Source of the DNA: Nocardioides coralli
GTDB taxonomy: Bacteria > Actinomycetota > Actinomycetes > Propionibacteriales > Nocardioidaceae
Direction of reading: 5' to 3'
Length of the DNA stretch: 64,000 nt
Assembly: GCF_019880385.1 (NCBI RefSeq)
Contig: NZ_CP082273.1
Location: 2,542,001-2,606,000 of the forward strand
The notes below the pieces were generated by a model that saw only the letters and a program-made list of their open reading frames with translations, was not told where the DNA came from and did no database searches. The translations under genes were made by a program, and so were the position numbers. Shown in pieces: positions 39,395 to 49,321 of the stretch (within the stretch, counting starts at the first letter, position 1; every line of letters starts with the position of its first letter).

Positions 39395-40609
39395 ATGCCC
39401 GAAGCCGTCATCGTGTCCGCCGCCCGCACGCCCATCGGCCGAGCCAACAAGGGCTCGCTGAAGGACATGCGCCCCGATGACCTGGCGGCCTTCGCGATCC
39501 GGACGGCGCTGGAGAAGGTCCCCGCCCTCGACCCCCACGACGTCGACGACGTCTACCTCGGATGTGGCCTGCCGGGTGGGGAGTCGGGCTTCAACATGGC
39601 GCGCGTCGTCAACGTGCTCAACGGCATGGACGACGTCCCGGGTGCCACCCTCACCCGCTACTGCGCCTCCTCGGTGCAGACCACCCGGATGGCCTTCCAC
39701 GCCATCCGCGCGGGCGAAGGCGACGTGTTCGTCTCGGCCGGTGTGGAGACGGTCTCCCGCTACGCGAAGGGGACCTCGGACCACTGGCCGGACACCCGGA
39801 ACCCGGTGTTCGCCGACGCCGTGGCCCGCACGGAGCAGGCAGCCCAGGGCGGCCAGCAGTGGCACGACCCCCGTCAGGACGACACGATCCCCGACATCTA
39901 CATCGCCATGGGGCAGACGGCCGAGAACGTCGCCCAGCTGCGCGGCCTGAGCCGCCAGGAGCTCGACGAGTTCGGCGTGCGCTCGCAGAACCTCGCGGAG
40001 AAGGCGATCGTCGACGGCTTCTGGGAGCGGGAGATCAGCCCGGTCACCACCCCTGACGGCACGGTGGTCTCCGCCGACGACGGACCGCGCGCCGGGGTCA
40101 CCCTGGAGGCGGTCTCGCAGCTCGACCCGGTGTTCCGACCCGATGGTGTGGTCACGGCAGGAAACTGCTGCGCGCTCAACGACGGGGCAGCGGCCGTGGT
40201 GGTCATGTCCGACACCCGCGCCGCCGAGCTCGGCCTCACTCCCCTGGCTCGCATCGTCGCCACGGGCGTCAGCGCCCTGTCCCCGGAGATCATGGGCCTC
40301 GGGCCGGTCGAGGCGACCCGGCGGGCGCTCGCCAACGCGGGGATGAGCATCGTCGACATCGACCTGGTCGAGATCAACGAGGCCTTCGCAGCGCAGGTGG
40401 TGCCGTCGTACCAGGACCTCGGCATCGACATCGACCGCCTCAACGTCAACGGCGGTGCCATCGCGGTGGGCCACCCCTTCGGCATGACGGGCGCCCGCCT
40501 CCAGAACACGATGCTCAACAGCCTCGACTGGCACGACAAGTCCACCGGCCTGGTCACCATGTGCGTCGGCGGAGGCCAGGGCATGGCACTCATCCTCGAG
40601 CGGATGTGA
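39395..40609 (+). CDS. Thiolase (acetyl-CoA C-acyltransferase)
   Basis: Thiolase (404 aa) for beta-oxidation or acetoacetyl-CoA formation. The acyl-enzyme cysteine is C90 in RYCASSVQTT; the active-site loops NEAFAAQ, GHPFGMTGAR and CVGGGQGMA are all present. The start ATG at 39395 has a GGAG Shine-Dalgarno. Its stop overlaps the MarR gene start (GTGA). Which acyl-CoA it uses cannot be told from sequence. Confidence 0.95.
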   Translation: MPEAVIVSAARTPIGRANKGSLKDMRPDDLAAFAIRTALEKVPALDPHDVDDVYLGCGLPGGESGFNMARVVNVLNGMDDVPGATLTRYCASSVQTTRMAFHAIRAGEGDVFVSAGVETVSRYAKGTSDHWPDTRNPVFADAVARTEQAAQGGQQWHDPRQDDTIPDIYIAMGQTAENVAQLRGLSRQELDEFGVRSQNLAEKAIVDGFWEREISPVTTPDGTVVSADDGPRAGVTLEAVSQLDPVFRPDGVVTAGNCCALNDGAAAVVVMSDTRAAELGLTPLARIVATGVSALSPEIMGLGPVEATRRALANAGMSIVDIDLVEINEAFAAQVVPSYQDLGIDIDRLNVNGGAIAVGHPFGMTGARLQNTMLNSLDWHDKSTGLVTMCVGGGQGMALILERM

Positions 40610-41181
40610 GTGGCGTGCGGGCCGTCCCGGACGAGGACCCGTCCGCCGCCGAGACGCAGGTCAGGTGGCTCGACGCCCACCAGCAGCGCGACTGGCGGGC
40701 CTTCATCCTCGGCACCACGCTGCTCTTCGACCGGCTCGACGACGACCTGCACCGCAAGCACGGCCTGTCGCTCACCGAGTACGAGATCCTGGTCCGGCTC
40801 TCCGAGCGCGACGGGCACCGGATGCGCATGGCACAGCTCGCCGACGCCGTGGCCCACAGCCGCAGCCGCGTCACCCACACCGTGAAGCGGCTGGAGGATG
40901 CCGGCTACGTGCACCGCGAGAAGGCTCCGGACGACGGGCGCGGCATCGTCTGCACCCTGACCGACCGCGGGATGCTGCTGCTCGAGAACACCGCCCCCAC
41001 CCACGTCCGGGGGGTACGCGAGCACCTCGTCGACCTGGTCAGCGCTGAGGACTTCGCGGCCCTGGGGCGGGCGATGAACGCCGTGTCCGACCACCTCGTC
41101 GCGGCTCACCCCGAGATGGAGATCCGGGACGACCGGGGACCTGTACCCGACACCCGACGCCGCGGATCCCGCGAGGACTGA
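40606..41181 (+). CDS. MarR-family transcriptional regulator
   Basis: Winged-helix dimeric regulator (191 aa). The DNA-binding core runs from LTEYEILVRLSE through MRMAQLADAVAHSRSRVTHTVKRLEDAGYV to the wing APDDGRGIVCTLTDRG (residues ~60-125). The start is a GTG overlapping the thiolase stop by four bases. It sits directly before the ethanolamine-type operon, and a CCAT-N4-ATGG palindrome lies just upstream of that operon's -35 box, so it may control it (inference). Confidence 0.88.
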   Translation: MSGVRAVPDEDPSAAETQVRWLDAHQQRDWRAFILGTTLLFDRLDDDLHRKHGLSLTEYEILVRLSERDGHRMRMAQLADAVAHSRSRVTHTVKRLEDAGYVHREKAPDDGRGIVCTLTDRGMLLLENTAPTHVRGVREHLVDLVSAEDFAALGRAMNAVSDHLVAAHPEMEIRDDRGPVPDTRRRGSRED

Positions 41182-41204
41182 CAGCGCGCCTGGCCCGGCC
41201 GTAC

Positions 41205-41246
41205 CCATTTCGATGGTTGTGGAGCCGGCTCGCGGGGCCCTAGCCT
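41205..41246 (+). promoter_or_regulatory. Promoter and possible operator of the ethanolamine-type operon
   Basis: The palindrome CCATTTCGATGG (41205-41216) abuts a -35-like TTGTGG (41217-41222); TAGCCT (41241-41246) follows after 18 bp. Transcription would start near 41253, giving a ~20-nt leader with a GGAGG Shine-Dalgarno. Confidence 0.5.
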
Positions 41247-41272
41247 TCCTCCACCGCGAGGGAGGGACCGAC

Positions 41273-42703
41273 ATGGCCGGACGCAGCAGCAGGGGAGTCG
41301 AGTTCGAGCGGGAGGGCGCGGAGTACTTCGCCGAGCGCCAGCTCCAGGGCGGCGTCGCCGGGTGGGTCCTCCTCGCCGGCCTGGGTGTCGCCTACGTCAT
41401 CTCCGGCGACTTCTCCGGGTGGCAGTTCGGCCTGGCCGAGGGCGGATGGGGCGGTCTCATGATCGCCACCATCGCGATGGGCGTCATGTACCTGTTCATG
41501 GTGCTGGGACTCGCTGAGCTGTCGTCCACCATCTCCACCGCCGGCGGCGGCTACGGGTTCGCCCGGCGCGCCCTCGGGCCCTGGGGCGGATTCCTCACCG
41601 GCACCGCGATCCTGGTCGAGTACGCCATCGCGCCCGCCGCGATCGCCAACTTCATCGGGGCCTACGTCGACTCCCTCTTCGGTATCAGCGGACCCGTCGT
41701 GTTCCTGGTGTGCTACGTGGTCTTCGTCGGCCTCCACCTCTACGGCGTCGGCGAGGCGCTCAAGCTGATGTTCGTCATCACCGCCATCGCCGTCGTCGCC
41801 CTGGTCGTCTTCGTGGTCACCGCGGCCCTGCAGTTCGACGCGGCCAACCTCACCGACATCGCCGCCACCGACGCGGCAGGAGCCAGCTCGTTCCTGCCGT
41901 TCGGCTACGTGGGCATCTGGGCCGCGCTCCCCTACGCGATGTGGTTCTTCCTCGCCGTCGAGGGGGTCCCGCTCGCCGCGGAGGAGACCAAGGACCCGGC
42001 CCGCTCGATGCCGCGCGGCATCATCGCCGCGATGCTGGTGCTGCTGGGCTTCGCGGCCTGCATCCTGCTCGTCGGACCCGGTGCGTCAGGCTCCGACGCG
42101 ATCAAGGACTCCGGCAACCCGCTGGTCGACAGCCTCGAGCTCGCCTACGGCGGGTCGACGGCCGTCAGCACGTTCGTCAACGTCGTCGGCCTGCTCGGCC
42201 TGATCGCGAGCTTCTTCTCGATCATCTACGCCTACTCCCGCCAGACCTTCGCGCTGTCCCGGGCGGGCTACCTGCCCAAGGTGCTCTCCAAGACCGGCGC
42301 CCGCAAGACGCCCTACCTCGCGCTCATCGTCCCCGGCATCGTCGGGTTCGTCATGGCGGTGCTCAACCAGGGCGACCTGCTGATCCTCGTCGCCGTCTTC
42401 GGCGCCACGATCTCCTACGTGCTCATGATGCTGTCGCACATCGTGCTCCGCGTCCGCGAGCCCGACCTCGAGCGGCCCTACCGGACGCCGGGAGGTGTCG
42501 TGACCACCGGGATCGCCCTGGCACTGGCCTGCGTGGCGGTGATCGCCGGGTTCATCGTCGAGCCGCGCGCCGTCCTCATCACCGCGCTGGTCTACGTGCT
42601 GGGCATCGCCTACTTCGGGATCTACAGCCGCCACCACATCGTCCAGGGAGCTCCCGAGGAGGAGTTCGCCGCCATCGAGGAAGCCGAGAAGGGACTGCAC
42701 TGA
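41273..42703 (+). CDS. eat: Ethanolamine permease (APC superfamily)
   Basis: Twelve-helix amino acid/amine transporter (476 aa). The motifs YVISGDFSGWQFGLAEGGWGG (N-terminal, ~35-55) and GFARRALGPWGGFLTGTA (~105-122) match the ethanolamine-permease branch of the APC family closely. It is the first gene of a five-gene operon whose other products are a glutamine-synthetase-like ligase, two dehydrogenases and an amidase. That context supports amine import for catabolism. No Cys-rich or regulatory domain is fused. Confidence 0.85.
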   Translation: MAGRSSRGVEFEREGAEYFAERQLQGGVAGWVLLAGLGVAYVISGDFSGWQFGLAEGGWGGLMIATIAMGVMYLFMVLGLAELSSTISTAGGGYGFARRALGPWGGFLTGTAILVEYAIAPAAIANFIGAYVDSLFGISGPVVFLVCYVVFVGLHLYGVGEALKLMFVITAIAVVALVVFVVTAALQFDAANLTDIAATDAAGASSFLPFGYVGIWAALPYAMWFFLAVEGVPLAAEETKDPARSMPRGIIAAMLVLLGFAACILLVGPGASGSDAIKDSGNPLVDSLELAYGGSTAVSTFVNVVGLLGLIASFFSIIYAYSRQTFALSRAGYLPKVLSKTGARKTPYLALIVPGIVGFVMAVLNQGDLLILVAVFGATISYVLMMLSHIVLRVREPDLERPYRTPGGVVTTGIALALACVAVIAGFIVEPRAVLITALVYVLGIAYFGIYSRHHIVQGAPEEEFAAIEEAEKGLH

Positions 42704-42705
42704 GC

Positions 42706-44100
42706 GTGGGCAACCACATCACGGAAGGGACCGAGCAGCCGGTCAACGACCGCATGCTGACGCTGGACCGGCTACGCCACGAGATCGCGAACGGGACCGT
42801 CGACACCGTGATCCTGGCGTTCACCGACATGCAGGGCCGACTGCAGGGGAAGCGGCTGCACGCGCAGTACTTCCTCGACGTCGCGCTGAGCGCGGGAACC
42901 GAGGGGTGCAACTACCTGCTCGCGGTCGACGTGGACATGAACACCGTCGACGGGTATGCGATCTCGTCCTGGGACCGCGGCTACGGCGACATGGAGTTCG
43001 TCCCCGACTGGAGCACCCTGCGGCTGCTCACCCACCTCCCCGCGACGGCGATGGTGCAGTGCGACCTCATGTGGCCCGACCACAGTCCCGTGGTCGAGTC
43101 CCCCCGAGCGATCCTGCGGGCCCAGGTCGACCGGGCGCGGGAGATGGGCTTCACGGCCCACGCCGGCACCGAGCTGGAGTTCATCGCGTTCGAGGACACC
43201 TACGAGGAGGCCTTCGACGCCGGCTACAGCGGCCTGCGGGGCGTCAACCAGTACAACGTCGACTACTCGATCCTGGGCACCACCCGGGCAGAACCGCTGC
43301 TGCGTGACATCCGCAACCACATGTACGCCGCCGGCCTCGACGTCGAGGGCGCCAAGGGCGAGTGCAACTTCGGTCAGCACGAGATCGGGTTCCTCTACAA
43401 CGACGTGGTCGTGACCGCCGACAACCACGCGGTCTACAAGAACGCCGCCAAGGAGATCGCCGCCCAGCACGGCAAGTCGATCACCTTCATGGCCAAGTAC
43501 GACCAGCGTGAGGGCAACTCCTGCCACATCCACCTGTCCCTGCGGGGGCTCGACGGCGAGCTGGTCTTCTGGGACGAGGAGCAGGACCGGCGTACGCCGC
43601 TCTACGACAGCTTCGTCGCCGGCCTGCTCGCCACGGCGCGCGACTTCACCCTGATGTACGCGCCCAACATCAACTCCTACAAGCGCTTCGCGGACGCCTC
43701 CTTCGCACCCACCGCGATCGCCTGGGGCCTGGACAACCGGACCTGTGCGGTCCGCCTGGTCGGCTCCGGGAGCTCGGCGCGGCTGGAGAACCGGATCCCG
43801 GGCGGCGACGTGAACCCCTACCTGGCCCTGGCGGCGATGCTCGCCGGAGGCCTGCACGGGATCGAGCAGGAGCTCGAGCCGGTGCCGGAGACCGAGGGCA
43901 ACGCCTACCGCTCCGACGCCGAGCGGGTGCCCCGCACGATGCGGGAGGCCCGGGAGAGCTGGGCGGCGAGCAAGGTGGCACGATCGTGCTTCGGTGACGC
44001 GGTGGTGGACCACTACACGAACATGGCCGACGTCGAGCTCCGTGCCTTCGAAGCCGCGGTCACCGACTGGGAGCTGCGACGAGGGTTCGAAAGGCTGTGA
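42706..44100 (+). CDS. Glutamine synthetase-like gamma-glutamyl-amine ligase (GlnA4-like)
   Basis: GS-fold ligase (464 aa) predicted to join glutamate to an amine using ATP. Metal and substrate motifs are present: GTELEF (~residue 154), NFGQHEIGF (~223), NSCHIHL (~271), SYKRF (~324) and RLENRIPGGDVNPYLA (~362). Overall it resembles the non-assimilatory GS-like proteins, including the GlnA4 type reported in Streptomyces as a gamma-glutamyl-ethanolamide synthetase. Position behind an ethanolamine permease supports that substrate. GTG 42706 is 2 nt after the permease stop; ATG 42754 is the alternative start. Confidence 0.85.
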   Translation: MGNHITEGTEQPVNDRMLTLDRLRHEIANGTVDTVILAFTDMQGRLQGKRLHAQYFLDVALSAGTEGCNYLLAVDVDMNTVDGYAISSWDRGYGDMEFVPDWSTLRLLTHLPATAMVQCDLMWPDHSPVVESPRAILRAQVDRAREMGFTAHAGTELEFIAFEDTYEEAFDAGYSGLRGVNQYNVDYSILGTTRAEPLLRDIRNHMYAAGLDVEGAKGECNFGQHEIGFLYNDVVVTADNHAVYKNAAKEIAAQHGKSITFMAKYDQREGNSCHIHLSLRGLDGELVFWDEEQDRRTPLYDSFVAGLLATARDFTLMYAPNINSYKRFADASFAPTAIAWGLDNRTCAVRLVGSGSSARLENRIPGGDVNPYLALAAMLAGGLHGIEQELEPVPETEGNAYRSDAERVPRTMREARESWAASKVARSCFGDAVVDHYTNMADVELRAFEAAVTDWELRRGFERL

Positions 44101-44101
44101 C

Positions 44102-45466
44102 ATGCCCCCGCACGAGACGCACACGGTCGTCGCCCCGGCGACCGGCCGCCCCCTGACCGAGGTCTCGCTGGCCTCGGTCGACGAGACCGACGCGGCGATC
44201 GAGGCCGCCCAGGAGGCCTTCCCCGCCTGGCGGGCGATGGCCCCGGGAGACCGGGCCGCCCTGCTGCGGCGCTTCGCGGCCGTCGTCGACGACCACATCG
44301 AGGAGCTGGCCGAGCTCGAGGTCCGCAACGCGGGCCACACGGTCGGCAACGCGCGGTGGGAGGCCGGCAACGTCCGGGACTGCCTCAACTACTACGCCGG
44401 CGCTCCCGAGCGGCTCCACGGGCGACAGATCCCCGTGGCCGGCGGGACCGACCTCACCTTCCACGAACCGCTCGGCGTGGTCGGCATCATCGTCCCCTGG
44501 AACTTCCCCATGCCGATCCTCGGCTGGGGCATGGCCCCGGCGCTGGCCGCCGGCAACACGGTGGTGGTGAAGCCGGCCGAGCTGACCCCGCTCACGGCGA
44601 TGCGGATCGCTGAGCTGGCGCGTGAGGCAGGCTTCCCCGAGCACGTCCTCACCGTGCTGCCGGGGCGAGGCCCCGTCGTCGGGGAGCGGTTCGTCACCCA
44701 CCCGCTGGTGCGGAAGGTGACCTTCACCGGGTCGACCGAGGTCGGCAAGCGGATCATGGCCGGCTGCGCCGAGCAGGTGAAGCGGGTGACCCTCGAGCTC
44801 GGCGGCAAGAGCTCCAACATCGTCTTCGCCGACGCCGATCTCGAGGCCGCCGCCGCCTCCGCGCCGTACGCCGTCTTCGACAACGCCGGGCAGGACTGCT
44901 GTGCCCGCTCCCGGATCCTCGTCGAGCGGCCCGCGTTCGACCGCTTCCTCACGCTGCTGGAGCCGGCCGTGGCCGGCGTCCAGGTCATCGACCCGGCCGA
45001 CGACGCCAGCGAGATGGGCCCGCTCATCTCCGCCGACCAGCGTGACCGCGTGCGCCGCTACCTCGACGGTGTCGAGGTGGCCATGACCGGCTCCTGCCCC
45101 GACGGCGACGGCTTCTGGATGCCGCCGACGGTCGTGCTCGCCGACGACCCCGGCGCGCCGATCTGGCGCGAGGAGGTCTTCGGTCCGGTGGTGGCCGTGA
45201 TGCCCTTCGACGACGAGGCACACGCCGTGGAGCTGGCCAACGACACCGAGTACGGCCTGTCGGGCTCCGTCTTCACCCGCGACCTGGGCCGCGGGCTCCG
45301 GGTCGCGCGCGCAGTCGAGGCCGGCAACCTCAGCGTCAACTCGCACTCCGCGGTGCGCTACTGGACGCCGTTCGGGGGATACAAGCAGTCCGGTCTCGGC
45401 CGGGAGCTCGGTCCGGACGCCCCGCAGGCGTTCACCGAGGAGAAGAACGTCTTCATCGCCCACTGA
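44102..45466 (+). CDS. Aldehyde dehydrogenase
   Basis: NAD(P)-dependent aldehyde dehydrogenase (454 aa). The cofactor motif PWNFPMPILGW is near residue 135, the general base E232 is in LELGGKS, and the catalytic cysteine is C266 in GQDCCARS (a double Cys). It starts 1 nt after the ligase gene. Within the operon it is proposed to oxidise the gamma-glutamyl-aminoaldehyde to the acid, parallel to PuuC in putrescine breakdown. Confidence 0.92.
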   Translation: MPPHETHTVVAPATGRPLTEVSLASVDETDAAIEAAQEAFPAWRAMAPGDRAALLRRFAAVVDDHIEELAELEVRNAGHTVGNARWEAGNVRDCLNYYAGAPERLHGRQIPVAGGTDLTFHEPLGVVGIIVPWNFPMPILGWGMAPALAAGNTVVVKPAELTPLTAMRIAELAREAGFPEHVLTVLPGRGPVVGERFVTHPLVRKVTFTGSTEVGKRIMAGCAEQVKRVTLELGGKSSNIVFADADLEAAAASAPYAVFDNAGQDCCARSRILVERPAFDRFLTLLEPAVAGVQVIDPADDASEMGPLISADQRDRVRRYLDGVEVAMTGSCPDGDGFWMPPTVVLADDPGAPIWREEVFGPVVAVMPFDDEAHAVELANDTEYGLSGSVFTRDLGRGLRVARAVEAGNLSVNSHSAVRYWTPFGGYKQSGLGRELGPDAPQAFTEEKNVFIAH

Positions 45467-45484
45467 CCCACGAGAGGAAGAACC

Positions 45485-46264
45485 ATGGCAGGACGTCTCG
45501 AGGGCAAGACCGCCGTCGTCACGGGCGGCTGCTCGGGCATCGGTCTGGCCACCGTCACCCGCTTCGTCGAGGAGGGCGCGCGGGTCGTCATCGGTGACAT
45601 CGACGATGAAGCGGGCAAGCGGGTCGTCGACACGCTCGGCGGCGCCGACCACGCGACGTTCGTCCACGTCGACGTGACCGACAAGGAGCAGGTGGACGCC
45701 CTGTTCCAGACCGCGAAGGACACCTACGGGTCGGTCGACGTCGCCTTCAACAACGCCGGCATCTCGCCGCCCGACGACGACTCGATCCTCGACACCGACC
45801 TCGACGCGTGGCGACGGGTGCAGGAGGTCAACCTCACGAGCGTCTACCTGTGCTGCAAGGCCGCACTCCCCCACATGCTCGAGCAGGGCTCGGGGTCGAT
45901 CATCAACACCGCTTCGTTCGTGGCGGTCATGGGCGCGGCCACGTCCCAGATCTCCTACTCGGCATCGAAGGGGGGCGTGCTGTCGATGTCGCGGGAGCTG
46001 GGCGTGCAGTTCGCCCGGGACGGGATCCGGGTCAACGCCCTGTGCCCGGGACCGGTCAACACCCCGCTGCTCCAGGACCTGTTCGCAGCCGACCCGGAGC
46101 GGGCCGCGCGGCGCCTGGTCCACGTCCCCATGGGACGCTTCGGGGAGCCGGAGGAGATGGCCCACGCCGTGGTCTTCCTCGCCTCCGACGAGTCGAGCTT
46201 CATCACCGCGAGCACGTTCCTCGTCGACGGCGGGATCTCGGGCGCCTACGTCACCCCGGTGTGA
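45485..46264 (+). CDS. Short-chain dehydrogenase/reductase
   Basis: Classical SDR (259 aa). The NAD(P) motif TGGCSGIG is at residues 13-20, NNAG near 90, and the catalytic YSASK has Y158 and K162. An Asp after the second strand (GDIDD) favours NAD over NADP. A good Shine-Dalgarno (AGAGGAA) precedes the ATG, 18 nt after the ALDH gene. In this operon an alcohol dehydrogenase is what a glutamylated ethanolamine would need, in place of the amine oxidase PuuB (inference). Confidence 0.92.
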   Translation: MAGRLEGKTAVVTGGCSGIGLATVTRFVEEGARVVIGDIDDEAGKRVVDTLGGADHATFVHVDVTDKEQVDALFQTAKDTYGSVDVAFNNAGISPPDDDSILDTDLDAWRRVQEVNLTSVYLCCKAALPHMLEQGSGSIINTASFVAVMGAATSQISYSASKGGVLSMSRELGVQFARDGIRVNALCPGPVNTPLLQDLFAADPERAARRLVHVPMGRFGEPEEMAHAVVFLASDESSFITASTFLVDGGISGAYVTPV

Positions 46265-46265
46265 G

Positions 46266-46988
46266 ATGGCCGCGCCGCTGATCGGCCTCACGACCTACCG
46301 CGAGCAGGCGGCGTGGGGCGTCTGGGACCAGCCGGCCGACGTGCTGCCCACGCAGTACGCCGACGCGGTGCTGGCGACCGGAGCGGTGCCGGTGCTGCTG
46401 CCGCCGGTCGACCAGACCGGGGCCGCCGACCTCGTCGTGGCCCGACTCGACGGGTTGGTGATCAGTGGCGGCGCCGACGTCGACCCGGCGCGCTACGACG
46501 CCGCCCCCCATCCCCGGACCGCCGGCTGGCGACCGGACCGTGACGCGTGGGAGCTGGCGCTGCTGGACGCGGCCGCTGCCGTGGAGCTGCCCGTGCTCGG
46601 GGTGTGTCGCGGGATGCAGGTGATGGCGGTGCACGCGGGCGGCGAGCTCGACCAGCACACGCCGGACCTCGTGGGCCACGAGCAGCACAGCCCCGGCGGT
46701 GACGTCTTCGGCCCCATCGACGTGGCGACCGTCGCCGGCACCCGGGTCGCCGGGCTGCTCGGTGAGCGGCTGACGGTCAGCTGCCACCATCACCAGTCGG
46801 TCAGGGCCCACCCCGGCTACACGGCCGCCGCGCACGCCGACGACGGGACGCTGGAGGCGATGGAGCTGCCCGGCGAACGGTTCTGGGTGGCCGTGCAGTG
46901 GCACCCCGAGACCTCGGCCGACGTGGGGCTGCTCGCTGGCCTGGTCCGCGCGGCCGCGACGTACGCGACCGCGCGGCAGCCCGTCTGA
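46266..46988 (+). CDS. puuD: Gamma-glutamyl-amide hydrolase, PuuD-type class I amidotransferase fold
   Basis: Cysteine hydrolase (240 aa) with the class I glutamine-amidotransferase triad: C114 in LGVCRGMQ, H213 and E215 in QWHPE. It belongs to the peptidase C26 / PuuD group that cleaves gamma-glutamyl amides such as gamma-glutamyl-GABA. It starts 1 nt after the SDR gene and ends the operon; its predicted job is release of glutamate from the oxidised product. Its stop abuts the convergent ettA stop (TGATCA). Confidence 0.9.
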   Translation: MAAPLIGLTTYREQAAWGVWDQPADVLPTQYADAVLATGAVPVLLPPVDQTGAADLVVARLDGLVISGGADVDPARYDAAPHPRTAGWRPDRDAWELALLDAAAAVELPVLGVCRGMQVMAVHAGGELDQHTPDLVGHEQHSPGGDVFGPIDVATVAGTRVAGLLGERLTVSCHHHQSVRAHPGYTAAAHADDGTLEAMELPGERFWVAVQWHPETSADVGLLAGLVRAAATYATARQPV

Positions 46989-48671
<1,683 letters not shown>

Positions 48672-48679
48672 GGTGCCCG

Positions 48680-48685
48680 AGCCTA
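48680..48685 (-). promoter_or_regulatory. -10 box of ettA (leaderless)
   Basis: TAGGCT on the minus strand, 8 nt before the ettA ATG. Confidence 0.55.
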
Positions 48686-48717
48686 CGGGCCGGGGCGCGG
48701 GTGCTCCCAATCCGCTC

Positions 48718-49176
48718 TCAGGCGACCCACCCCGTGACGAGCCCGTCGGATGCCGGCGCTCCGTCGGCCGGCCGACCGTCGGCGGCCTCCGCCGGCTGCG
48801 CCGACGTGGCTGCGGCGCGGGTCGCCTTCTCGAACCGGGTGCGGCCCCGGTTGAGGTCGTGCCCCACGAAGACGGCGTCCACCTCGAGCGAGGTGACCTC
48901 GACGCCGTCGCCGTTGACCCACGTGGACTGGGTGAGCCGACCGTGCACGACGACCGGGTCGCCGGAGGTCAGGGAGGCGGCGCAGTGCTCCCCCAGCGCG
49001 CGCCACGCGTTGACGGTGTACCACTGGGTCGGCCCGTCGGACCACTCTCCGCTGCCGCGGTGGAACCGGCGCGGGGTGCTGGCGACCCGGAACCACGCGA
49101 CCGTCGCCTCCCCCGCCTGACGGGTGCGGACCTCGCCGCCCAGGTAGCCCTGGAAGGTGACCATGGACTCGTTCAT
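48718..49176 (-). CDS. ssb: Single-stranded DNA-binding protein
   Basis: OB-fold SSB (152 aa) with the N-terminus VTFQGYLGGEVRTR and the motifs VAWFRVAST and WYTVNAWRALGEH. It is shorter than the main replicative SSB and its tail ends LVTGWVA rather than the acidic DDDIPF-type tip, so it is likely a second, accessory SSB (inference). Start at 49176 with a GGAGG Shine-Dalgarno. Downstream on the same strand is ettA; the 145 bp upstream show no gene. Confidence 0.9.
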   Translation of the reverse strand: MNESMVTFQGYLGGEVRTRQAGEATVAWFRVASTPRRFHRGSGEWSDGPTQWYTVNAWRALGEHCAASLTSGDPVVVHGRLTQSTWVNGDGVEVTSLEVDAVFVGHDLNRGRTRFEKATRAAATSAQPAEAADGRPADGAPASDGLVTGWVA

Positions 49177-49321
49177 CGTGCCTCCTCAATGGGGGGCCGG
49201 TCGGGCGACCGGACCCGCACCCACCCTCGGTGAGCCCCCGGACAGCGGCAGCGGACGACGGCCCTGCCGGTGGAGGAGGCGTCGGGTCCGGCAGATGTGG
49301 ACGTCTTGTGGCGGTCCTCGG

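Noticed and set aside
39395..41181. Thiolase and MarR genes as part of the ethanolamine pathway
   Set aside because: They are on the same strand, but a separate promoter lies before the permease and no acyl-CoA step is needed in the proposed pathway.
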